Source of the DNA: Mesorhizobium sp. SOD10
GTDB lineage: Bacteria; Pseudomonadota; Alphaproteobacteria; Rhizobiales; Rhizobiaceae
Reading direction: 5' to 3'
Assembly: GCA_000824805.1 (NCBI GenBank)
Contig: CCNA01000034.1
Span: forward strand, 310,001 to 374,000
Length of the DNA: 64,000 nucleotides
Shown here: positions 7,745 to 14,720 of the stretch, one piece after another
How positions within the stretch are numbered: the stretch's first letter is position 1
Layout: each line of letters begins with the position of its first letter
Position numbers and translations under genes: made by a program
Notes under the pieces: model-generated
The model's input: the letters and a program-made list of their open reading frames with translations, nothing else
Database searches by the model: none
What the model was told of the DNA's origin: nothing

Positions 7745-8485
7745 ATGACACTCGAGGTCATCGGGGCCGGATTCGGCCGCACCGGCACGTGGTCGACTTT
7801 CGCCGCCCTGAACCGGCTCGGTTTTCCGAGCTATCACATGCAGGAAGTCATCATCAACAAGGCCAACAAGGGCCACCTCGATTTCTGGCGAAAGGTGGCG
7901 AACAGCCCGCCCGGCACGCAGCACGACTGGAACCGTGTCTTCGCCAATTATCGTGCGACCGTGGACAATCCGGGCTGCTGCGTGTGGCGCGAGCTGATGG
8001 TCGCCTATCCGGACGCCAAAGTGCTTCTGACGCTGCACCCGCGCGGCGCCGAAGCCTGGTATGAGAGCACCATCGACACGATTTATTTCACCGAGAATGT
8101 CTGGCAGTTCAAGGTGCTGGAATGGCTGACGCCATTCGGCCGCAAGTTCGGCGACATGTCGCGCAAGCTGGTCTGGGGCCGGACGCTGAAAGGCGTGATG
8201 AACGACCGCGACAAGGCGGTCGCGCGCTACAATTCCTATATCGAAGAGGTGAAGGCGGCAGTGCCGCCGGAAAAGCTCTTGGTGTTCAAGGTCAGCGATG
8301 GCTGGGCGCCGCTCTGCGATTTCCTCGGCGTCGCTTTGCCCAACGAGCCGTTCCCCAATCTCAACGACCGGGCCAGCATCAAGAAGATCATCAACGGCAT
8401 GATCGCGGGATCCTATCTGATGCTTGCCGGCGTCGCGGTGCTGATCGCGCTGGCGGCTGGCGGCTTGTGGTGGTGGCTGGGGTAA
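7745..8485 (+). CDS. Sulfotransferase-family protein with C-terminal membrane anchor
   Basis: A 246-residue protein with the start ATG 7745. The N-terminal GAGFGRTGT (7-15) matches the phosphosulfate-binding loop of the large P-loop sulfotransferase family found in actinobacteria and rhizobia. Other family segments follow: CCVWRELMVAYPDAKVLLTLHPRGAEAWYEST (3' phosphate-binding region) and LVFKVSDGWAPLCDFLGVALP. Residues about 222-244 are a hydrophobic helix, so the enzyme is probably tail-anchored to the inner membrane. Predicted role is transfer of sulfate from PAPS, acceptor unknown. A shorter relative without the tail is encoded at 60257-60859. Confidence 0.85.
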   Translation: MTLEVIGAGFGRTGTWSTFAALNRLGFPSYHMQEVIINKANKGHLDFWRKVANSPPGTQHDWNRVFANYRATVDNPGCCVWRELMVAYPDAKVLLTLHPRGAEAWYESTIDTIYFTENVWQFKVLEWLTPFGRKFGDMSRKLVWGRTLKGVMNDRDKAVARYNSYIEEVKAAVPPEKLLVFKVSDGWAPLCDFLGVALPNEPFPNLNDRASIKKIINGMIAGSYLMLAGVAVLIALAAGGLWWWLG

Positions 8486-8544
8486 CCGGCGGGGACCCAT
8501 CAAGCCACCACGACCGCCGATGGCCTCGCGTCGGCGCCGCGCGA

Positions 8545-8700
8545 CTAGAACGGCAGGCGGATTTCGTCGGGCTCGGCCCGCTCGGGCCAGCCGATGTCCT
8601 TCTGGATCTCCGCCGGCAGTTCATAGAGCTCGCGCGTCGTTCTCCGGCGCTTGCTGGCCTGCGCGAAGGCGGCGCGGATCCTGTTAAGACTTTTGATCAT
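8545..8700 (-). CDS. DUF1127 small arginine-rich protein
   Basis: A 51-residue protein. The ATG at 8700 is chosen because GGAGG precedes it by 5 bases and because the length is then normal for DUF1127; a longer in-frame reading exists upstream but is not supported. The sequence has the typical Arg-rich first helix (RIRAAFAQASKRRRTTREL) and the conserved second part ELPAEIQKDIGWPE. DUF1127 proteins in alphaproteobacteria act in RNA turnover and stress or phosphate responses, often by binding RNA. It stands alone, convergent with the sulfotransferase gene. Confidence 0.88.
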   Translation of the reverse strand: MIKSLNRIRAAFAQASKRRRTTRELYELPAEIQKDIGWPERAEPDEIRLPF

Positions 8701-9001
8701 GAGAGCCTCCATATCAATCAGCGGCGGAAAACCGGCGCCGCCTCTTCCCAGCGCCGCTTTTGCGATGCGTCTGTAACCAGTCGATAGCGCGCGAACGGTG
8801 AAATGCTTCACGAAGCCGGAGCGGCTTGAAACATATGCATGCAAATTAGTTTGTAGGATCGGCCACGCGGTCTGCGCGAAAATCGGGAGCTTGCATGGCG
8901 CGCAATGTCAGGCGCTTGGGCTTGTCGCCTGATGGGCTGATTCCCCTAACTAGCGAGGCGGCGGCGCGGCTTGTAGCTCGGCACAAACGGGCGCCCCTAA
9001 A

Positions 9002-10219
9002 TCAGTTGCATCTCGCACTCACTTTTCCGCCTCGCGCCACTTCCCTGCCGGCGTGATAGATGGTGCGCTCCTTCGGCACCGCCACCACCGCTTCCGGGAT
9101 ATGCGCGGCGCTCAGCGCAACGAAATCCGCCCTGGCACCGACGGCGATGCCGTAGCCTTCGAGCCCTAGCGCCTTGGCGCCGGCATGGCTGACCACGTCG
9201 CAGGCGGCTTCCAGTTCCCAATCCTCGTAGAAGCCGGAGCGGTAGCCGATCATGTTGGCGCGGTTGAGCATGTCGCCATCGCCATAGGGCCACCAGGAAT
9301 CGCGGATGTTGTCGGAACCGGCAAAGACCGTGACACCCGCCTTGCGCAGCGCCGCCACGGGCGGGAAAGGATGATCGCCGGGCGCGTTTGTCATGATGGC
9401 GACGCCAGCGGCGGCGATCCGCTCGCCAACCCTGTCCAACCCATCGGCGGAGATGTCGCCCAGCGCATAGGCATGGCTGACGGCAACCTTTCCCTCCATG
9501 CCCGATGCCGTGGCCCGGGTGACGATCTCCTCGATCTCGAACAGGCCCAGCGAGCCGCGGTCATGCAGGTGGATGTCGACGCCGGCGCCGTGCTTTTCGG
9601 CAAGGCCAAAGACGACATCGAGATGGCCCTTCACATCGCGGTCGAAGCTTGCCGGGTCGAGGCCGCCGATCAGGTCGCAGCCGAGCTTGAGCGCCTCGTC
9701 GAGCAGCTCCGCCGCGCCTGGCGAGGACAGGATGCCGCTCTGCGGGAAGGCGACGAGCTGGATGTCGATCAGGTCGCGGTATTTTTCCCGCACCCCAAGA
9801 ATCGTCTCCACATGCTTCAGCCCGACCGCGGCATCGACCATGACATGGCTGCGCATGGCGAGACTGCCATTGCCGACACAGAGCTCGAGCTGGTTTCTCG
9901 CCCGCTCCTCCATTGGTGCCGCCTGCTCGAGGTTGCGCATCTGGAAAGCGACCCGCTCGCGCACGTCGAAACCATTGGTGCAGGGAATGTGCGGACGCCA
10001 GGCATCGCCATAGAAGGAAGTGTCGAGATGGATATGGCCCTCGACGAAAGCCGGCAGCACGAACTGGCCGGCAAGATCGATGGTGCCGGCCAGCGGCGGC
10101 GTCGTATTGGCTGCAGGCGCGATGGCGCTGAAGCGGCCGTCGGATACGGTGAGGTCAGCGACCGTGCCGTCGGCGAGCCTAGCGTTGAGAAAATGAGTCC
10201 GGTTCACGATGCAATCCAT
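9002..10219 (-). CDS. Cytosine-deaminase-like amidohydrolase
   Basis: A 405-residue metal-dependent hydrolase. ATG 10219 is the best start, although its Shine-Dalgarno is weak. Metal-ligand motifs of the amidohydrolase superfamily appear in order: EGHIHLDTSF (HxH with the cytosine-deaminase-like HLD), DIHLHDRGS, VSHAYALGD, and the C-terminal AGSDNIRDSWWPYGDGD, which matches the CodA group closely. The fold is a TIM barrel with flanking beta-sandwich ending YHAGREVARGGKV. Likely reaction is hydrolytic deamination of cytosine or a related N-heterocycle. No permease of the CodB type is adjacent. Confidence 0.87.
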   Translation of the reverse strand: MDCIVNRTHFLNARLADGTVADLTVSDGRFSAIAPAANTTPPLAGTIDLAGQFVLPAFVEGHIHLDTSFYGDAWRPHIPCTNGFDVRERVAFQMRNLEQAAPMEERARNQLELCVGNGSLAMRSHVMVDAAVGLKHVETILGVREKYRDLIDIQLVAFPQSGILSSPGAAELLDEALKLGCDLIGGLDPASFDRDVKGHLDVVFGLAEKHGAGVDIHLHDRGSLGLFEIEEIVTRATASGMEGKVAVSHAYALGDISADGLDRVGERIAAAGVAIMTNAPGDHPFPPVAALRKAGVTVFAGSDNIRDSWWPYGDGDMLNRANMIGYRSGFYEDWELEAACDVVSHAGAKALGLEGYGIAVGARADFVALSAAHIPEAVVAVPKERTIYHAGREVARGGKVSARCN

Positions 10220-10532
10220 TGAAAAGGAAGTACCAGTCGTCGCCGGTCGGGCGGACGAGGTCAATGCAGCAAGGGATAGAAACTGTTTCGCCCTTGCTTT
10301 CTCCTCCGTGTGCAGGAAGGCAAGTGCAACCGCCGCCATATACCGTTTTCGCAGAAGTTTCAGCAGGCGGCAAATGTGCCATGGTGAAGCCTGCGGTATG
10401 AGGCCGCCGTGGTCGACGCGGACGCCCAAGCACATCCCCAACAATGCGCCCCCAACGGCCGCGTCGACCATGAACGGAAATGGCAAGGGCGCCCCTGCCC
10501 TAGATCGCCGTTTTTCGACCGGCCCGCTTTGA
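10220..10532. other. Gene-free stretch between the amidohydrolase and GFA genes
   Basis: About 310 bases. The amidohydrolase reading frame stays open through it on the minus strand, but without a supported start. I see no other conserved protein, terminator or clear palindrome. It should hold the promoter of the amidohydrolase gene. Confidence 0.4.
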
Positions 10533-10988
10533 TCAGCCTTGGGTGCCGGCGTATTCGGCGACCAGCGGCTCATATTCCTCGAAGGACGGCAGCGCTTCAT
10601 AGCTATGCACGGCCGCCGTTGCCGCCCAGGGCAATTTCTCGGCCGCCCATGTCTCGATGAAGGGCGTGAACCAGGCATGGTCGTCGAGCATGGTCGGGCG
10701 CAGATTGACGAACCAGTCGATCCCTTCCGGGCGCGTGAACATCCAGGTCATGCAGTAGCCGCAGAAATAATGCTTCGACGCGCCATGCAGACCGCCGACC
10801 ACCGGCTCGCCCTTGGTCACCTCGAAGCCTTCCGACGGGATCGCCGCGCTCAGCGAATAGGCGCTCGACGACATCGATTGGCAGCCGGTGCAGTGGCAGG
10901 CCATGGTGAGCAGCGGCCTTGCCGATATCTTCAGACGCACACGGCCGCAGCGGCAGCCGCCTTCGGCGGGAAGAGTGAGGGTGGGCAA
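10533..10988 (-). CDS. GFA/CENP-V family zinc protein
   Basis: A 151-residue protein. No ATG gives a sensible length; a TTG at 10988-10986 lies 6 bases after AAGGAG and is taken as the start, because the longer open frame runs into an intergenic repeat. Zinc-binding cysteines are in GGCRCG, ACHCTGC and YFCGYC, the arrangement of glutathione-dependent formaldehyde-activating enzyme-like proteins. The family holds S-hydroxymethylglutathione-forming enzymes and many proteins of unknown substrate, so formaldehyde is not certain. No formaldehyde dehydrogenase is adjacent. Confidence 0.87.
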   Translation of the reverse strand: MPTLTLPAEGGCRCGRVRLKISARPLLTMACHCTGCQSMSSSAYSLSAAIPSEGFEVTKGEPVVGGLHGASKHYFCGYCMTWMFTRPEGIDWFVNLRPTMLDDHAWFTPFIETWAAEKLPWAATAAVHSYEALPSFEEYEPLVAEYAGTQG

Positions 10989-11011
10989 AAATAGCTCCTT
11001 GGGTTGGGGTT

Positions 11012-11165
11012 CATCCTTCTCCCCTTGTGGGAGAAGGTGGATCGGCCCGTAGCGCCGAGATGGATGAGGGGTGTTCCAGCGGAGCCAGACGCTGGCGTTC
11101 CCTGGAGCACCCCTCATCCGGCCGCTCCGCGGCCACCTTCTCCCCTTGGGGAGAAGGGGAAGAGG
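11012..11165. repeat. Two inverted copies of an intergenic repeat
   Basis: The element CTTCTCCCCTTGTGGGAGAA followed by GGTGGATCGG...GATGAGGGGTG occurs from about 11017. A second copy in the opposite direction ends near 11158 (CACCCCTCATCCGG ... CCTTCTCCCCTTGGGG). Each copy has its own GGGGAGAA hairpin. The pair makes a large imperfect inverted repeat between the GFA and isochorismatase genes. A partial version is seen near 61305. Confidence 0.7.
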
Positions 11166-11168
11166 CGC

Positions 11169-11720
11169 TCAGCCTTCAGTCAACTCCACCGTCGTCGCCA
11201 TCCGCGCGCCCTGCCCAGCGAAGGCTTCGTTGTGGCGGGCTATGATGCCGGGCGCCTTTTCCTCCAACGAATCCAGCGTCGAATGCGCATCGGAAACCAG
11301 GGTGACGCCGAGGCCTTGGGCGAAGGCGCCCTTTACGGTGGCGGCGACGCAGAAATCGGTCTGAGCGCCGATGAGCACGACGTCGTTTGCGCCCTGCCCG
11401 GCCACCCATTCGGCGAGTTCTGGGTTGGAAAAAGCATTGCCGACGCTTTTGCCGAAGGTCGGCTCGTCGGCGGCCTGGCCGAGCAGCGGCCATATCGGCC
11501 AGCCGGAGGCGCCCGGCGCCAGCGGATCGCCTTCCGGCCCGTCATGGCGGATGAACGCCACCTTGCGGCCGGAACGCCGCGCCCAGTCGATCAGCCTGCG
11601 GGCGCGCTCGGCGATCGTGTCGGCGTCGTGGATCGGCGGATCGAAACGGCCATCGAACATGCCGGTCTGCAGATCGATGACGATCAGCGGCGCTGCTGCG
11701 GAGGGGGGTGTATCTGGCAT
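11169..11720 (-). CDS. Isochorismatase-family cysteine hydrolase
   Basis: A 183-residue protein. The catalytic triad of the family can be placed: Asp16 in IVIDLQTGMF, Lys91 in FGKSVGNAF and Cys124 in GAQTDFCVAATV, the last being the conserved cis-peptide and nucleophile segment. Such enzymes hydrolyse amides or vinyl ethers such as nicotinamide, N-carbamoylsarcosine or ureidoacrylate; the substrate here cannot be chosen. It is a cytosolic single-domain protein of normal length. It is convergent with nothing nearby and separated from the GFA gene by repeats. Confidence 0.9.
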   Translation of the reverse strand: MPDTPPSAAAPLIVIDLQTGMFDGRFDPPIHDADTIAERARRLIDWARRSGRKVAFIRHDGPEGDPLAPGASGWPIWPLLGQAADEPTFGKSVGNAFSNPELAEWVAGQGANDVVLIGAQTDFCVAATVKGAFAQGLGVTLVSDAHSTLDSLEEKAPGIIARHNEAFAGQGARMATTVELTEG

Positions 11721-11861
11721 GGCGGCAAGATAGCGTGGGTGGAGGATGGGTCAAGGACGAGGCAGGAGCCGGCAAGCAGCAACTCGCGCGAACCATATAC
11801 AATTTTCAGTTGTATTCATTATTGACCACAACTAAGGTTGTCGAGAGATCGGGGGATGACA

Positions 11862-12388
11862 ATGGATGAACAATATACCGTGTTCCTAATCGGAGGAGGC
11901 ACGGGAGGTGACGAGCAGGCGGTGTTCACGCCGCACAATGTGGGGACCCGGTGCAGGCTCACCTGCAGCTATCGCAATAAAGTCATCGCTGCTGAAGAAG
12001 ACGACTATTTCGAAGCCCTATGCCAAATCCGCAATGAGCTCGAAGTGGAAGGATTACTACCTTTTGTTATGGCGCGAGCGCCAATGTTTTCCCTGAAGGC
12101 ACCGTGACAGAGATGAGTCGAGGATTGGTGGTCTGCAAAGTGAAAACGGGTGAGCGTCCCAAGAAGAGCGACTTAGTCAATATATTTGACGATGGCTATG
12201 ATGTGATGCCCGTGTTCGTCTCCATGCAGCAGAAATTTTGGGATTCGTGGCTCGCCTCCCTGTCCCGATCGCAAGACCCGGAGATAGAGAACTCGACGGA
12301 CGGTGCAGCCCACTCCCATTGGCAGTCTTTAACACTTCGCTTTACCAAGATGTTGAAATCGCTTTTTCCACGATCAGGGGGAAGATAA
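11862..12388 (+). pseudogene. Hypothetical gene with a -1 frameshift
   Basis: The first frame (from ATG 11862, after GGGGGA) reads MDEQYTVFLIGGG ... LEVEGLLPF and then a stop after 14 unrelated codons. The next frame continues sensibly with CYGASANVFPEG ... SRGLVVCKVKTGE ... VNIFDDG ... FWDSWLASL up to 12388. Restoring one T in the TTTT run at 12062-12065 fuses both into one protein of about 175 residues. It resembles small uncharacterised proteins with the ILPFCYGASxNVFPSG-type motif, but I cannot name the family. The stretch is lower in GC than its neighbours, so recent acquisition is possible. It may be a real mutation, a sequencing error, or less likely ribosomal slippage on UUU. Confidence 0.65.
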
Positions 12389-12399
12389 GCAGCCTGGCT

Positions 12400-13308
12400 T
12401 TACGACATCAGCGGCATCGGGCCCTTCAGCGCCTCCGCCAGCGCGTCGCGAAAGACCGCGATCGGTCGCGCCAGCCTGCCGGCCGGCGGGCGGTGGAGCA
12501 ACCAGCAGCGGACCTGCGGCTTGAAGCCGGGGCAATCAACCACCTCAACCGCGTCGCGCCATTGGCTGCCCGACAGCGCGCCCGGCGTGACGACGCCGAT
12601 GCCGTGGCCGCGCGCCACCAGCGACATTCTCAGATCCGCGCCCTGCGCCTCGACGCCGACGTGGAACGGCAGCCGCGCCGCCTCGAAACGGTGGCGGATG
12701 AAGGCGCGGAAGCCGCAGCCGGTTTCGTTGAGCACCCAAGGGTAGCGCGCGAGATCGTTGAGCTCCGCCGGCTTCGGCACGCCGAGGCTTGGCGCGGCCA
12801 CCAACAGCACCGCCTGCACGTCGAGATTGTCGCCGACGAGCTCCGGCGGCGGCGCGACGCCCTCGGCGAGGCAGACCGCGACCGCGTCGATCTCGCTGTG
12901 CAGCACCTGCTCCACTAAGCGCGGCGACAGGCTGGAGGTGATCTTCAGCGTCAGCTGCGGGAAGGCCGCGCGCAAGCTGTCGAGCGGCTCGGACAGCGCG
13001 CTGGTCGAGAGATAGGGCATGATGCCGAGGCGGAATTCACCCCTCACCTCCCCGTCCGGTGAGACGCCCGCCTTCAGATCCTCCAGCGAGCGCAACACCC
13101 GGCGGCCATGCTCATAGGCTTCGCGGCCCGATGCGGTGGGTTTGAGCGGCTTCGACTGGCGGTCGAGCAAGGGCGTCGCCAGCCGCTCTTCGAGATTCTG
13201 CACCCGGCGCGTCACGCCGGGCTGGGTGAGATTGAGCCTAGCCGAGGCGCCGACGATGGAGCCGGTTTCGACCACGGCGACGAAGGCTTCGAGGTCATGG
13301 ATGTTCAT
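12400..13308 (-). CDS. LysR-family transcriptional regulator, likely of the divergent MFS gene
   Basis: A 302-residue regulator. ATG 13308 gives the usual MNIHDLEAFVAVVETGS start; an ATG two codons earlier (13314) is an alternative. The helix-turn-helix (SIVGASARLNLTQPGVTRRVQNLEERL) occupies residues 18-45 and the effector domain begins near residue 88 (FRLGIMPYLS). It is divergent from an MFS exporter gene 97 bases away, the classic layout of a LysR protein that controls its neighbour. The intergenic stretch holds ACCATTAT and ATGATGGT at 13323-13330 and 13354-13361, an imperfect inverted pair that might bind it. Confidence 0.92.
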   Translation of the reverse strand: MNIHDLEAFVAVVETGSIVGASARLNLTQPGVTRRVQNLEERLATPLLDRQSKPLKPTASGREAYEHGRRVLRSLEDLKAGVSPDGEVRGEFRLGIMPYLSTSALSEPLDSLRAAFPQLTLKITSSLSPRLVEQVLHSEIDAVAVCLAEGVAPPPELVGDNLDVQAVLLVAAPSLGVPKPAELNDLARYPWVLNETGCGFRAFIRHRFEAARLPFHVGVEAQGADLRMSLVARGHGIGVVTPGALSGSQWRDAVEVVDCPGFKPQVRCWLLHRPPAGRLARPIAVFRDALAEALKGPMPLMS

Positions 13309-13405
13309 GCGCATCTCGCATAACCATTATCAGATCATTTCAATTGTAGCATTATGATGGTGGCGAATAAAGTCCTCGCGAATGCTGCGGACAGCGAGGC
13401 TACCC

Positions 13406-14644
13406 ATGAACGGAACAGACAACGCACGGATCGCGACGGCCGAGTTCGCTGACCCGTCGCGGCGTGCCAGCGGCAACAGCATCACCCGCTCCCAGACGCT
13501 GTTGTTTGCCGCCTCGGTCGGCATCATCGTCACCAATTTGTTCGCGCCGCAGACGCTGGTCGGGCTGATCGGCCCCTCGCTCGGCGCCGCGGCATCGGAA
13601 AGCGGCCTGGTCTCGATGGCCACGCTACTCGGCTACGCGGCGGGGCTGTTCTTCCTGGTGCCGCTGTCCGATCTGGTTGAGAACCGCGCGCTGGTGCTGC
13701 GCATGTTGTGCGCGGCCGCGCTCGCTGCGGCGGTCGCCGCATTCGCGCCGTCGGCCGCATCGCTCCTTGCAGTGCTGATCGTGCTCGGCGCCGCCTGTTC
13801 CTGCATCCAAGTGCTGGTGCCGGTTGCGGCCTCGATGGCGCCGCCGGGACAGGACGGGCGCGTCATCGGCGACGTGATGAGCGGGCTGATGATCGGCATC
13901 CTCTTGTCGCGTCCGATCGCCAGCCTCGTCGCCGAGGCCTTCGGCTGGCGCGCCTTCTATGGCATCGGTGCCGCGGCACTTGGGCTGCTCGCGATCCTGC
14001 TTGGCTTAACGCTGCCGAGGCGGACCCCCTTGGCGCATGCAAATTATGCGGGGCTCATCGCCTCGCTGGTCGGACTTCTGGGTCAGGAGCCCGTGCTGCG
14101 CCGCCGCGCCTTCACGGCGAGCCTGGTTATGGCGGCCTTCAGCGTGTTCTGGACGGCAGTGGCGCTCCGCCTCTCGGCTCCGCCCTTCGATCTCGGCCAG
14201 AAAGGCATCGCGCTGTTCGCGCTGGTTGGCGCCGGAGGTGCGGCGGTGACGCCAATCTTCGGCCGCGCCGGCGACCGCGGCTTTACGCGCCAGGCCACTG
14301 TTTTCTGCCATCTCGTGCTGATCGCGGCGCTCGGCCTAGCCGCGTGGGCCGGCTCGGCCGCGGCCGGCCCGCTATGGCTGCCGCTCATCTTCATGGGCGT
14401 CAGCGCCGTGATGCTCGATATCGGAGTCACCGGCGACCAGACGCTTGGCCGCCGCGCCGTCAACTTGCTGCAGCCGAAGGCGCGCGGCCGCATCAACGGG
14501 CTGTTCGTCGGCATCTTCTTCATCGGCGGCGCGATCGGCTCGCTGCTTGCCGGCGTCGCCTGGGCCTGGGGTGGCTGGAATGCGGTTTGTGCGACGGGCG
14601 CTGTGTTCGGAGCGGCAGCGTTGGTGGTGGATTGGGTGGAGTAG
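13406..14644 (+). CDS. MFS transporter (drug/metabolite exporter type)
   Basis: A 412-residue membrane protein with about 12 transmembrane segments. The start ATG 13406 follows GCGAGG; an upstream in-frame start at 13382 lacks one. Features include the first loop LSDLVENRALVLR (degenerate motif A), the duplicated second-half loop FGRAGDRGFTRQAT, and PxxR-like turns. The substrate is unknown; sequence style matches arabinose-efflux or drug-exporter MFS proteins. Control by the adjacent divergent LysR gene is likely. It is convergent with the amidase gene, with 76 bases between the stops. Confidence 0.88.
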   Translation: MNGTDNARIATAEFADPSRRASGNSITRSQTLLFAASVGIIVTNLFAPQTLVGLIGPSLGAAASESGLVSMATLLGYAAGLFFLVPLSDLVENRALVLRMLCAAALAAAVAAFAPSAASLLAVLIVLGAACSCIQVLVPVAASMAPPGQDGRVIGDVMSGLMIGILLSRPIASLVAEAFGWRAFYGIGAAALGLLAILLGLTLPRRTPLAHANYAGLIASLVGLLGQEPVLRRRAFTASLVMAAFSVFWTAVALRLSAPPFDLGQKGIALFALVGAGGAAVTPIFGRAGDRGFTRQATVFCHLVLIAALGLAAWAGSAAAGPLWLPLIFMGVSAVMLDIGVTGDQTLGRRAVNLLQPKARGRINGLFVGIFFIGGAIGSLLAGVAWAWGGWNAVCATGAVFGAAALVVDWVE

Positions 14645-14720
14645 CAGAGTGCTTTGTGAAGGAAGCGCCGGCGCCGGAGCGCTTAATTTCCCTTGTGGGG
14701 GCGATCGGCAGCTCAGCGCC

